Shown here piece by piece: positions 36,698-48,789 of a stretch of DNA of 64,000 bases. The position numbers and the translations under genes are program-made. The DNA comes from Theocolax elegans (taxonomy: Eukaryota > Arthropoda > Insecta > Hymenoptera > Cerocephalidae), in assembly GCA_026168455.1 (NCBI GenBank), contig CM047430.1:25686735-25750734 (forward strand), given 5' to 3'. Within the stretch, counting starts at the first letter, position 1. Each line of letters starts with the position of its first letter. The notes below the pieces were generated by a model that did no database searches, was not told where the DNA came from, and saw only the letters and a program-made list of their open reading frames with translations.

Positions 36698-39600
36698 TTA
36701 CGCCAAGGTACTTAAATATATTATAATTTTATTTAAAGTTTTTTTGGTTTTAATAATAGAGCACTTTCCATCGACTTTTCTTTCTAATAAAGCTTTGGTT
36801 TCTTCGAGTCCTTTAGTTTTGAAAGTCTCTATGATATGTTCATAAGTTATATCATATGCAGCAAATCGACTTATTATTGTTGAACTCAGTACATTCTTCA
36901 TGGGCTCGAACGAAGACAGCAGTTTCTTTATCTTTTCCCTGTTGTTGATTTCATCTAAAGTGGTATATATTGTTTTACACGAATCTGTCAATTCAGTTGC
37001 AGTAAAATAAGCTAGACATAGCTTTTCTAACAGAGAAACGTCAAAGTGAGCATCATGCGCTCCATCACATGGAAGTTGTAAGAGTTCCGTTGCCAAAACT
37101 GTTAGTTTGTATCCACCTTCTCTCTTTGGGAATTTACTCCGGAACATTTTTAAAGTGTCAGAAAATCCATAGATGTATTCTTCATATTGCTCCAGCAAGG
37201 ATAATTTTTGTATCATTGTTAAGAAACGTACAGAGTCAAATGTGCAATTGTGTGCTACGAGAATACATTTTTTTCCAAGAAGTTGTAGATACTCTAGAAC
37301 TTTTTTACACGCTGCCTCTTTAGAAATTGTTGCAACTTCTATTCCATGTTGAAACAGTTTTTTATGAACTTTGCTGAATCCATTCACTTTTGTTGCCGAT
37401 GCTTGAATCAACTGACTTGGTGTTATAAAAATATTTAAACTATATAAATCACATTTCATAGAAATTTGAAGAATATCACAATTTGCTTTCAGACTTCCGG
37501 TTTCCAGATCAAAAAATATAATAGCTAAATTGTGATCTGAATATTTATATGGAATATCCATATTCGCTTTCTCTACTTGTATGTGTTGTTGGGGTTGTGA
37601 GTTATCGAGCAGAGTCATGTTACTTTTGTACGTATTATTCTCTGATCTCTCTTTTTGATTTCGTAATTGGGATCTACGAATTTTTAATTCTAATCTTTGC
37701 TTCTTAAACATTGGATGACTAGTCTTCTGCTTTACTCGTAATCTTTGCTTGTCATACTTCTCTACGTGTGTTTTAAATTTCTCTCCATTATCATCTATAT
37801 TTAATACATTCATACATTTTTTAAGATAATTGTTTCCAATATTTTTTTGAGCTACTGTAGCACTAAATCTAAAATCAGCAGACTCTGAGGTACTGTAAGA
37901 GATTCCTTTGGGTGCTTTAGAACACATCGAGTGGTTTAAACTTTCATTGGGCTGACTACTGGCAGCAATGGTGAATTTATTGGCATTATCTGCTAATTGC
38001 GAGAAAAAATTTTTTAGTACTTCATATAAATCCCTGCTGTAGAGATAAGTGCCAGATGAGTTTTCTGCATCGCCTTTACACCAGTCACCACAGTTATTGT
38101 GATTATTAAATAAGTGCTCCGGAATGTTTTTAAGAGCATTCTGAATATTTAAAATGTCACCTTTATTTTGATGGATAGCAAAAGTGAAGCACCGCTGGAT
38201 ATGCTTTATCATGTCGTTAGATAATTCTTTTTGAGTATCCTTTTTTATATCCTTATGGATTTCATGAAGATAGTTTCCAACTCCTTTTGTGCTGTGATTC
38301 ATATCTGATTGTTTGATGATTGTGTAATCACTGGCCTCTTGTATTGCTGAGATGGAAGAACTGTCGTTGTCACCAATAAATACACCAACTTGTACATTAC
38401 GTTCTTTTAAGATGTGGCTTTGCGTCACCAACTGTACTGCACCATCAGCTTCCATGGCTTTTGCGCTTCCAGTAAAATTTAATCTGCAGTCATGTTCTTG
38501 GCGCAACCAGTTTTTAATTCAGAGTCACAGATCTTACATTTCCTGTTCCTAGTACAGAAATCCAACACTTTGCCAGTTTTCATGCCGATAAGGGCACAGT
38601 AACCATTCAAGCTATCATAACTGTAACCATTCCCTCGCTGACTCCAGCCCATGTCATACGAGGCAAAGATTCTTACAGTTGGTGTACTATCAGATTCTGA
38701 AGTATCGGCGTTGACTATCAAATATCCACTTTGCATCTCAGGAGGACTGTGAAGAAGAATTGAAACACTTGATACGACGAAACTTTGATTTTTTTTTAAA
38801 TTTTATTCAAATTATATTTTCATTTACATATATGCACATCTGCAAGTTTAAATACTAATTAATTATTATTTATAAAAATTTAAAATGTAGTCAAACAAAA
38901 AAATTTTTTTAAATTAATTTCATGATAGTATAAATCAAATAAAAAAAAATTGATTCTTATAATATAAATGAAATATAAAAATTGATTATGACACGCATGT
39001 ATATTGAATAAAGATAATAAATTTAACACGAAGTCTAAGGTCGTTCACTGAAATAATAAACTCAGTTTACGACACTCACAGCAGTTTTTTTAACTCTTCT
39101 ATACTATTTTCAGTCATGGCACGTTCCATAGCTGTGGCCTCTGAGCAGCTTTCTTTGGCGACATATTCTATCACCGGTCCAATAATTCTTTCATGCTTTT
39201 TAAACAGTTGTGGATTGATATTTGGTAGATCTACAATGTTACATATCTCATTGATATGAGTTTGTCCAAGGCCAGTATGAAGTGTTCCTGAAATACAATT
39301 ATTAATTTACAGTTATTTTATTCATATATTTTCAATTTTATTTGTCAAATATAGTGATTTATATTATTTATTAATTAAAGATTACAAAAAGTCATTCAAA
39401 TTCAAATTCAAACTTTATTAGTTGTCAAGTATTTCTTACATTTAAAAAAAAATTGAATTAAAAATAATTCATAAAATAAACCATTTGGTTCAGATAATTT
39501 ATGAAAGAAAAACTGTACAATTGAAAGTATTAATGTTGAAGACAAAATACAATTTCTTCACAAGTATTTTTGCATGCGAACACTAGTAAAAGACATTTGA

Positions 39601-40442
39601 GCTTCATCGGTCAATAGCATACATTAATGAATTCAACTATTAGTGCTAAAAAAACAATTTCTTTAAAAGTGCTGGTTTTTCATTCGAACATCAAAAAAGT
39701 CATATTAGCTTCATCGGTGAATAGCACACATCAATTTATTTAATTGTTAGAGTTGGAAATACATGTTTTTCTGAAGTGCTGTTACTGAGTGCGAACAACA
39801 ATATAAGATATTTAAGGACTTCAGAGAATAGTATACATTATTGAATTCAAGTTGTTATGTATTTATATGTATATATTGTTACTAGCTATTTATTACTTTT
39901 TTTTTAAAACAGTTCAAAAGTTTCACTTAAATGACTAAATATGACAGCAACCTTTGAGGTTATAAAGTTAATATAATATTTTCTAATAAGGTCATAAAAT
40001 GTAAATTAATTGTCATTCACTGATTAAAATGTATTTTACCTAAAACTGTTTTGGTGTTCACAACAAAAACTTTCTTTCTTGTTGATGGATTTACATATTC
40101 TTTTCCAGACTTCACAGTATTCATAAGAAGACACTTGTGGCATCGCACAAAGAAAGTTGAAGCAAGACCCGTAATAATCTCTTTTTCAATACTTTGCATT
40201 AGCAAAGGCTCGGAACAATCACAGCAGTACATTTGATTCATCATGTGTTGCATGTCGATAAGTCTACTGCCTTCCACAGTGCAAGTAGGCTTTTCTTCTT
40301 CAGATTGGAGTTCTGCCATTTGTAATTGGAGTTTTTCTTCTTTCAATTTTTTTAATCGACCTTTCGCATTCTCAGATCTGCGTAACATAGCTTGATACAC
40401 TTTTTTCTTGACAAAGCGTCCTTTCCATTTGCAGCTCGACAT
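36698..40442 (-). CDS. Kolobok-type transposase with C-terminal DEDDh exonuclease
   Basis: Three minus-strand exons join in phase: 40442-40040, 39287-39080 (donor GTGAGT) and 38746-36698. Exon one has a basic start and a CxxC...CxxC zinc site (YCCDC ... VRCHKC). Exon two encodes TGLGQTHINEI and NPQLFKKHER, typical of the Mutator-like transposase domain. Exon three has ASYDMGWSQRG, TGSAKAMEADGAV, VGVFIGDNDSSS, the zinc stretch NNHNNCGDWC and QPNESLNHSMCSKAPKG. The last 270 residues are an exonuclease with all DEDDh residues visible: FFDLETG, AHNCTFD and AHDAHFDVSLL. A one-base frameshift near 38500 separates the start of exon three from the rest. Introns hold repeats. The exonuclease may trim or process ends; that is inference. 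Confidence 0.8.
39531..39850. repeat. Intronic tandem repeat, about 120 bp x 3
   Basis: Three diverged copies share TGCGAAC-like, AGCTTCATCGGTGAATAG and CACATCAAT-like blocks. They lie in intron one of the Kolobok-type gene and are non-coding. Confidence 0.55.
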
Positions 40443-41107
40443 TTTACTCTTTGATCTCTATTTACGCGTTATAGGTTACGAACTCGAGTAAACAGAAGTC
40501 ACAGTTGTGGTTAGGAAGAGGTAAGCGTATATATATATATACATATATAGCGAAGCAAGATGACCAACCGATAAATATTGAAAATAAAAGCGCTGTTGCC
40601 AAATCTGTATTCACAAATGACCAAACTGGAATTTGTTGTAAAAAAATATAAAAGGGAGTTTTAAAACATTTTATTGTTAAGAAAAAAGGTTTGAACTTAA
40701 ATTGACTTTCATAATTCATGCTAAAGTGTCATTCAGTACGTTTTCGGATAAGAGAAATTTTATTATCTTAAGTTGTCAGCAATTGCTCTCTCCCGTGTTA
40801 AAGCATAGGGTACCCCTCTGCCCCTTCACCCCCCCCCCGCATGACAGCATAGAACATCCTTAAACTATCAAATACATGAATAAATTTGTTATTATACCAA
40901 TTGCAAATCCACTGTCCCATATCACTTGGACCACTAAACAATATTTGTATAAATTCTTTATCATAAGAGCGCTCTTTAATATTGTTCAAAGCGGATAAAA
41001 AAATTGTATCTTGCATTTTAAAATGTGGATTTAATTTCATAATTTCATACATATATCTATCATCTAACATTCCATACGCTGTATTGCCATCTTGTTGAAT
41101 TACAAAT

Positions 41108-41711
41108 CGTATCCGGACGTTTCGTCACAGGACATTTCATCGTAAGGACTATTCATCGTACGGACTATTCATCGCAAGTACTTCTTATTGCATGGACTTT
41201 TCATCGTAATGATGGAATTTTCAATACATTACATTATCCAAATCTGTTGAGTTTACGGGATACATGTTCAAAGATACTTGTTTTAATGAACACTTATTTA
41301 AATTATTATTTGTATTTTTTGTATTTGTTATTTTCCTAAAAATAATGTATTTCAGAAATTAATAAAAAAATAATGTTAAATTGAAACGTTACAATTATTT
41401 AAGAATTAATTTCCCTTTTTTAATTTCCCTTCTTTAATTGGTTATTGGGTATTAGAGTTAGTGGGTATTAGGGTTATTGGATATTAGGGTTATTGGGTAT
41501 TAGAGTTATTAGGTAGTGGGGTATTGGGGTATTGGGGTATTAGGGTTATTGGGTACGTTCGTACAATGACAATTCCATCTTTGCGATGAAAAGTCCGTGC
41601 GATGAAAAGTCCTTGCGATGAAAAGTCCGTGCGATAAAAAGTCCGTGCGATGTAAAGTCCGTCATGAAACATCCGACAATGAAATGTTCTGCGACGAAAC
41701 GTCCGTGACCC
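41108..41711. mobile_element. 604-bp MITE with 9-bp target duplication
   Basis: ATTACAAAT stands on both sides (41099-41107 and 41712-41720). The ends share CGGACGTTTCGTC and a following CAG as inverted repeats. Subterminal arms are short tandem repeats of CGATGAAAAGTCCGTG type, also inverted between the two sides. A 9-bp duplication points to a Mutator-type element. The middle (41440-41560) is a minisatellite of TATTAGGGTTATTGGG type. The element interrupts the C48-like protease frame. Confidence 0.8.
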
Positions 41712-41755
41712 ATTACAAATTCATGATTAACTTCTAGAAATTTATATTTTTTCAA

Positions 41756-42313
41756 TTTTGCTTTGCTAAACTATTAGCATAATTTTGATGAAAATTTTTA
41801 TTCAGTTATAATGAGTGTAGACTTATTATAACATTATCGTATGTTTTACAAAGAAAAAAAGCTGCGTTAAATATTAATTAAATTAATTAATTTACTAATT
41901 ATTACATTTTAAATTAATTTAAGGTCATTATAAATGTATGTTTTCTTTTCATATTACTAAATTTACTTTAACATAATATAAAATTAAGTATACTATAACA
42001 ATTCTTGGGTTATTTATTATTGAAACGCAAAATATTAGTTATTAACTTTATAACATTTATTAGATGCAAAAAAGCAACAATTTTACAACAACAATTTTAA
42101 TTATAAATTAAAATGGAAACTATTTTTTTCGCAGTATTTGTTCAATTATCCATAATTTATCTAAAACGCCGCATTAAACAAAGGTAACTACGGTTTTTTT
42201 GATATTTTCCATTTTTAATATTTTACTCCAAATCTACTGGAAAGTCCACATTTCATATTCCTTGGATTTGAAAAAAATACGGAAAATCATCCGGACATCG
42301 TGTACAGGAAAGT
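41756..42313. other. AT-rich stretch between elements
   Basis: No gene is supported. A 25-codon frame at 42113 followed by a GT splice-like site (METIFF start) was seen but is too short to call. Confidence 0.5.
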
Positions 42314-43517
42314 TGTCACGTCGCACTGGGGATCAGGGTGCGGGTGATCAAATCAAGTTAAATTATCACTTATTCAGTAAGAATTTATTTTAACAATATC
42401 GGGTGCCAGTCGCGTACGTTCCGAGTAAATTTAGCGATTCGTTACTCGCTTAAAAAACCGCTCAATTGGATACATGTAGATATCTCCACGAATAGTCGAA
42501 ATGGAAATAGTGAACGGCACGGCTGTAACATGCGTTTCGTAAGCCGGCTACTTCGCGCACAAAGGAGGGGAGCGGAGAAGCTGAGGTACACTAAATTACG
42601 CGGCGAGCAAGGCTATCGTACAGGGAAGAAGCTAGGATACATGGGAGTTCGCGGCACACACACAGGTAAGGAAAACGGCTATGAATTTTGGCACTAGGTT
42701 GCACAAACCTTTGGCGATGCTGGCACACGTACGGCACACACTCGTCGCTACGCTCTTTCTCTCTCTTTCTCGCTGACATCACGTCGGTACTTCGGTAGTT
42801 CCGAATCGGCGGTCGGACGAGCTCTGAGTTCTCGTCGTCGTCGACGCGAGAGAGATTCGCTGCGCGCATGCGCCGTGACCACTTCGTGCGTAAGCGGCCT
42901 TATGCCGCGTGCGGCTTAACGAAAATGTCCGCCGCTCACGAACGTAAACAACGACGGCGAGTTGGTGGCGACGACGACGTAGCTGTTCGGCCTTCTTCGT
43001 GGTATTCTTGGCTGCCTCCTCCTTCTCTCTTGCGATCACTGACTCGAGGACTCGGGAATGCAGTACAGCGTTTTTATCTGGGTGAGTTATAAACCGTACG
43101 GCTACTCGGTTTATACGTTGTTGTCTCACCTAACCTCTCCTCTGCACCCATCCTATACACAGCTGTTCACTGCTGTGTGATCCTGTCCTCTTCCTTTGTA
43201 AGGTGCACACTGTAAGCAGTAATCTTACAGGTTTATTTGCTGAATTGAATGGCTGCTGTGGGAGGCGATTGGCTACGCTGCTTCTCCAGGTGTGATGTAA
43301 AGGACTTCTCCTCACCACTTCCTGGCATTACTTGGACTTCAGGCTTCCTCTGGATTTTCTTGGAGACTCCTGAACTGTTGCTTTTTGTGCTCGGTGATGT
43401 GGCTTCCCTGTGTGTGTGTAGGCTGGTAGGGTTCGGTGAGGCTTAGGTAGGGTTTGGTAAGGACTTCAGTGGGCTACGAGCTCGCTCAACTTGACATGCA
43501 TTAAATGCATTGTCACA
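42314..43517 (-). repeat. 3' LTR of the minus-strand gypsy element
   Basis: On the minus strand it begins TGTGACA just after a polypurine tract and ends GTGACA at 42314, 1,204 bp long. The end contains ACCCTGATCCCCAGTGC, shared with the LTR remnant that ends at 18853. The central part (42500-43100) is GC-rich. Confidence 0.8.
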
Positions 43518-44093
43518 CTCCCCCCCACCAAACTGAAGTTACGCGGAGACGTAACTGATCTAAAAGATAGTACAATTGTTATCTACTAAATGATAATTAG
43601 TTGTATTGAGGTGCGCTAGAATGGTGGGTGGAATACGCAAGTGGCAAATATAAGAAATAAAAAAAAATAAAAATTTGAATAACGCTCTTAATAAATAGCT
43701 CGTGCTATTTATCTCGGTGTTTTTGTGTATGCTGCTTGGCTGGAAATGGCTGTGTTAAGTGCACGCTGTGTGTAATAATAATAATAATAATACAAAATTG
43801 CTTAATTATAATAAATTAATTTAACGACGACTGGCTTACCCTTACAAGTAAAAGAGAGAAAAAAAAAAATTTTCGCAGTGAGAGCTCTTTCGCGATCGCG
43901 AATCTTTCATACTTGCATACTTACATCTAGATCTATACTCATACTTAAGTATACATTTTATATACAAGATAATAATAAAAGAAAATTAATAAAATAATTT
44001 TTAATAAGATCTGTGCATACCTGTTTGCCTTATAGTTTCTTTCGCGAATTATGCTGCTTATGCGATTCCTTCTTGTTGCTTACTTACAATGCC
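43518..44093. other. Untranslated part of the minus-strand gypsy element
   Basis: This lies between the pol remnant and the LTR. It is AT-rich, with a short ATA/AAT microsatellite near 43772-43790. The integrase gene that should be here is absent. Confidence 0.6.
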
Positions 44094-46098
44094 TTATTCT
44101 TTGGCAGTAATAATAATAAATTTTAGGAAAGAGAAAAAAAAACTTGCTATATTTTTGCATTCTTGGCTGAGAAGGAAAGAGGGGAGGATAAAAAAAATGA
44201 ATTTACGATGGAATTGCTTGCGATTGGGGTATTTATTAGGGAATTTGGCTACGTCTCGGAGTTTATCTTGGTACCAGGGATTGTTGGTATTGATTGTCAA
44301 TGCTGCTGCTATGGCGTCTGCTTCTTCAAAAGCTCTAGATAATGCATCTGGAACTTTATGCATAGCTCCTTTCCTGTGCACAAACTTGATGTTATAATTT
44401 TATAATATGGTGTTCCAGCGCGCTAGTCTGCCAGCAGGGTCTTTCAATTTATCAAGCCAAAGAAGACTATAGTGATCCGTGATAACAGTAAATTCTTCAC
44501 CTTGTAGATATCCCTTTAGCCTTTCCACGGACCAGAGAACAGCTAAGCATTCTTTCTCTGTGACCGTGTAATTGCGCTCTGCTTTGCTCAAAGTTCTGCT
44601 GACATAATAGATAGGGTGCTCTTCGCCGTTGATCTCTTGTGTTAGCACTCCTGCTATGGCGTAGTCACTTGCGTCTGTTTGGAGCGTAAAGGGACGGGAA
44701 AAATTGGGGCGGGCTAAAACTGGGGCTTGGGTAAGGGCTAATTTGATCTTCTCGAATGCATCCTGCTGCGTTTGGTACCATTGCCATCTTACATCTTTCT
44801 TCATTAAGTAATTTAGCGGCGTTCGATATTTGGCTAGGTCCTTTATGAATCTTGAGTACCAACCGACTAGACCATTAAAACGTCTTAATTGTTTTAAATT
44901 TTTAGGCGCTGGATACGCCAAGATTGGCTTTATCTTATCTTGATTAGTCTGCAATCCACATTCTTTAATTTTGTACCCAAGATATGTTACTTCTGGGCAA
45001 CAAAATTCAGACTTCTCGCGATTGATTTGCAAGTTGGCTTTCCTAAGGGCTACTAGGACTATTCTGAGCCATTTCATGTGTTCCTCAAACGTTTTCGCTG
45101 TGATAATTATATCATCCAGGTATGCAAACACGTGTGGCTCCCACTCTGGCTTAATTAATTTATTCATTATCTGTTGAAACATGGCCGGTGAATTCGTTAA
45201 ACCATAGGGTACGCGCTTAAAGTGGAATAGACCTTTTCCGGGCAAGGCAAATGCAGTTATTTCGCGGCTTTCAGGGGCTAGGGGAACTTGGTGATAGGCT
45301 TGGGATAAGTCCAGTTTGCTAATAAATCGGCTTTCTCGCAACTGGTCCAAAATGTCATCCATATTGCGCATTGGGTAGGCTAGCTTCTTTGTAACTTCGT
45401 TTACTTAGTCTGTAATCGATACAGAAACGATATTTGCCATTTGCCTTTGGCACGATTACAGGATAGCTACACCATGGGCTTTGCGATGGCTCTATAATGT
45501 CTTCTTTCAGCATACGATCTATTTCTTCGTATCCTGCTTGAAGCATTTTTGGCGAATATTTGCGGCGTGGCTGGCGAATTGGCTCTGCTCCTTGGACGTC
45601 TAATTTAAGGCTGGTTAGGTTGGTTGTTCCTAGGGTTTGGGGAGTTTGGGGGATTAATTCGTCTAGCAAGTCGTGCACTCTTTGTATTTGCTCTGGGCTG
45701 ACTCGTTTAAGACCTCCTATGCTGGCTACGGCTGCTATGCAACTGGGATCGTTGCCTTCGGAGTAAAATTTATGTATTATCCCTCTATTCGTCCACCAGG
45801 TGTCGTTCTCATAATTGATGCACATATTTATTTTGCGTTTGAAATCAATTCCTAGTATGCAATCGTATTGCAATCCGTCTGCTACTTGGAAGGGCATGAT
45901 TATTTCATCTCCGTCAATTTTTATTACGATGTCGACTTTGCCTTGGACAGGGATAGTAGTGCCATCTGCTACCTTAACTGCTGGACATCGGGATTGCTTT
46001 AGTTTATTATGCAATAATTCGCTCATATTGCCTCCTAAGAACGATGTAGTAGCTCCGTCGTCTAGGAGTGCAGTTACTTTGCTGCCATTGATTTCCAA
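44094..46098 (-). CDS. pol fragment: protease, RT, RNase H (no integrase)
   Basis: The minus-strand frame 46098-45355 holds the retropepsin (ALLDDGATTSF, CILGIDF) and the start of RT (YRFCIDYRL). After a frame change near 45365 the frame to 44400 holds RT with LSQAYHQVPL and the catalytic YLDDIII, then the RNase H part with LQTDASDYAIAGVL and VITDHYSLLWL. A last piece (44381-44094) carries the RNase H end HKVPDALSRAF, then runs into non-homologous sequence, so the integrase is deleted. Confidence 0.85.
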
Positions 46099-46281
46099 AT
46101 TAAAATACAGTCTGGGGTCAATATTAGGAATATGCTGGATAAGGGATTGGGTTGTGGCTAATTGATATGGCTTAGACCCTTTAGGAGTATGGGGTGAGGA
46201 AATGCGGGTCTTTATCCCCTCTGTCTGAAGTTTCCCGATACCTTTCTAGCGTTGCACTTTTGACAATCTCTTAATTACACT

Positions 46282-48531
46282 TCAGGAGTACCGCAACCTC
46301 GGCAATTTCGATTTGGACACTGCTGCCCAATGGCCTAAGTTGTCGCAATTAAAACATGGCTCTGTCTGTTTGCGGGGATGATTATACATGATTGGCGAAT
46401 TATTAATGGTGTATTGGGCTTGATTGTTGGCTTGGGTTTGGCTTCTTGCGTTTTGGGGTGCTTGTTGTGCTGTTTGCCTTGGCCAATTGCTATTGGCATT
46501 TCTGGGATGATGTGTAGGTGCTTGTTGCTGGTTTTCGCTATTATCCTTCACTGCTTCGCTATATTGATTTCTAGGGGATTGCTGTTTATTATAGCGAAAA
46601 TTGTTTTGCCTGGGCTGCTGGAGGCTTCTGGGAGGGTTAGGTTTGGCTATAGGGGCTGCTTGTACTGAATTGGGTTTTGCTGCTTGAGGGTTTGGCTTAG
46701 GCTGGGTTGCGACTGCTGCTAGTTTCCATGGCTTGTCCTGTGTTGGATCGACATATGAGTATCTGGCCCAACCATGTAGCATTGTTGGCGGTGGTTTATA
46801 AGTCTCATCCATTTGGCGCCTAGTTTCTTCTCTTTTACCGAGCCTTTGAAGTTCTGTAAAATTGTTGAAGTCTTTGCGCTCAATCCCTTTCCTATATAAG
46901 GGATGTAGATTTCTGTATGCTCTATCCAACTGATCTTGCATCGGTAATGGCGGCTTGACTTGATCCAACATACCCCTTAATTTCATTAGGTATGTAGATA
47001 TGTCTTTGTTTGGCCCTTGCGTGCGGCTTTCAATTAATTGCTTAAAACTATTTTGTGTGTCTTCAGGTCCAAATTGCAATCTGATAGCTTCTGCAAAATC
47101 ATCGAAAGTTTGCCAATTACTTCGCTCTCGGATTAGCCAGTCCCATGCGTCTTCGTCCATCACTGTTGGCAACGTTCTAATTATGTCCTCCATTGTGAGT
47201 CCATAAACTTCTTTGCATTCCTTTAGATGCATCAAGAATGTTTCCGGATTGCTTCTTTTTGATGCCTTAAATTGTATGTGATATTTATACAGGATCGATC
47301 TTGTCCTTTTCTCTTTCACATACTGCGATTCATCTACGTAGCTGTAGGAACGGTAGGGAATGAACGTTGGAGGTGGACTTGGCTGTACTTGTGGAATAGG
47401 GGAATAGGGAATTTCGTACGTTTGGTCGCTTACTCGTTGGATTTGTGGTGCTGTGGCGGCGTTTTGGTTTTGATGCTGTTGTGATTGGCTGGCGTGTAAA
47501 TTCTCGTCGTCCCAATGTACATTTGGTGCTATTCTATTTTGGCTCATGCTTGTTGCTATTGGTCTCAAGTCGTTCAGGTTCGTATTATAATTTTGCCTTG
47601 CTTCTATCCTTTGCTGCTTTTGTGTTTGATTGGCTACTGTAACGATTGGGCGAAAGGCTGACTGCTGGACACAGTGGGATTGACGGGGTTGGGAATTAAT
47701 TAGGGAGCTGCTGGTGTAAGTTTGGTGGGTGCGGTATAGTGTGTAAATGGATTACTTATTAGGTATGGGTTATTTGTCTGTATGCTATAATGTGAGGTCG
47801 AATTAACTGCGAGTTGAGCTGTGGTTACATCAGGTAGTGTGCAAAAGATTTTTTCGTTTGGAGCATCAATTATATTTGGGCTCATCGTTGGCACTGGCGT
47901 CGGTGTGAGTCTATAGGCTGTTAATTGGGCTTGTGGGTTGCTGGCTGTTTGTCTCCTTATTGGCTTATCAAAATTATTACTCGTTAATCTATTATGCTGT
48001 TCTGCTTATGATTCGCTTGCTTGTGGACTGCTACTACTCTGCACTTGAGTGTGTGTTGGCAATTGTTATGCTGGCTGTGTCATTTCTTGCATAGAAATTG
48101 GGTCTTGATATGGACCGCGGCTCTGTCCAGTTTCCAATTCTGGTATTATCATTTTGCACGGGAGGAGAATAATTTGTTATTTCTGATTGGGTAAGGGATA
48201 TAGAAAGGTCGTCAGGGCTTATTTCTACTAGAGGCTGCTGGTCTATGTGAGCTACGTTTCCTATGGAGTCCTCATCAAACCACATTTGATCCGCTCGAGG
48301 CTCCCATTCGGCTGTAGAGTCCCCGAAATTACGTATAATTTCATAGCGGGCTACTCTGTCACGAATGATTGCTATGCTACTATCTAAATTTAAAAATGTC
48401 GTACCCGCATAGAAGACAACTCTTCCATCAGGTAGGTTATTAACGCATCGCCTAATAATAGGTGCGCCTTGGGCTGCACTTACTCCGCTTAATTTATCCT
48501 CCAATCTATAACTAATGGACATTTTGCTCAA
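46282..48531 (-). CDS. gag of the minus-strand gypsy element (broken)
   Basis: Pieces at 48531-48034, 47894-47700 and 47568-46282 form gag. The last contains the gag domain (FLMHLKECKEVYGL ... DEDAWDWLIRER ... LRGMLDQVKPPLP), a long Gln/Pro/Asn-rich linker and the start of a zinc knuckle (CFNCDNLGHWA) whose final Cys is lost by a frame change near 46310. The N-terminal piece is rich in Ser and acidic residues and is not recognised. Confidence 0.75.
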
Positions 48532-48789
48532 GGGAGAATTTACTGCTTGGTTTAATAGCTCTTTGCTTGAATTGTTTAGCTCGTTGCTTAATACAGTAGG
48601 GAGAAATGAGAAGAAAAGAGAAAAAAAAAATTTACGTTATATACTATGCAAGTAATTAGCAATACTTTTTTAATAAGAAAAAAAAATTTATTTGCTCGCA
48701 AGCGGTGCTTGAAAGAGGGAAAAATCAATTTTAAAGCATGCAGCAACTAAAAAAAATTTATGCACTTAATTAGGACACGCATGACAAAG

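Larger units (their letters stand above)
35924..40859 (-). mobile_element. Kolobok-like DNA transposon, 4.9 kb, TTAA duplications
   Basis: GGATGTTCTATG at 35924-35935 is inverted at 40848-40859, and TTAA flanks both ends (35920-35923, 40860-40863). The insertion splits a protease frame that is continuous when one TTAA is counted, so the borders are precise. A second inverted pair, AGATTTGGCAAC, lies at 36293-36304 and 40595-40606. Inside is a spliced transposase gene of the Mutator-like transposase family with a TTAA target, which is the combination known for Kolobok. A single frameshift is the main visible defect, so the copy looks young. Confidence 0.82.
35612..41755 (-). pseudogene. Ulp1/C48-like cysteine protease, split by two insertions
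   Basis: Three minus-strand pieces belong together. The first reads KKYKFLEVNHEFV (to about 41721). The second runs from 41107 to 40864 (QDGNTAYGMLDDRYMY ... MGQWICNWY ... IHVFDSL). The third runs from 35923 to 35612 (NDHLKYINRLFPNKK ... YNCGLFAIALAISVSNG ... MRSHLEMIY). The YNCGLFAIA motif carries the catalytic Cys of Ulp1/C48-type proteases often found in transposons; the MGQW site takes the usual GHW position with His replaced by Gln. One in-frame TAA precedes YNCG. The reading frame meets exactly across both target duplications. It probably belonged to the Helitron downstream. Confidence 0.7.
42314..48600 (-). mobile_element. Minus-strand Ty3/gypsy element lacking integrase and 5' LTR
   Basis: On the minus strand the order is gag (48531-46282), protease/RT/RNase H (46098-44094), polypurine tract (GGTGGGGGGGAG next to 43518) and one LTR (43517-42314). 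The integrase is missing: the RNase H C-terminal frame ends in unrelated sequence near 44200. The 5' LTR is not seen before the next element starts near 48.8 kb, so that element may have inserted into this one. The RT and gag resemble those of the 22-30 kb gypsy element in domain order and motifs. Confidence 0.85.

Noticed and set aside
41440..41560. Interstitial telomere
   Set aside because: The TTAGGG pieces are part of a 16-base minisatellite inside a MITE, not a run of telomere units.
42113..42182. First exon of a transposase-like gene (METIFF start with a GT donor)
   Set aside because: Only about 23 codons, no downstream exon recognised before the LTR at 42314.
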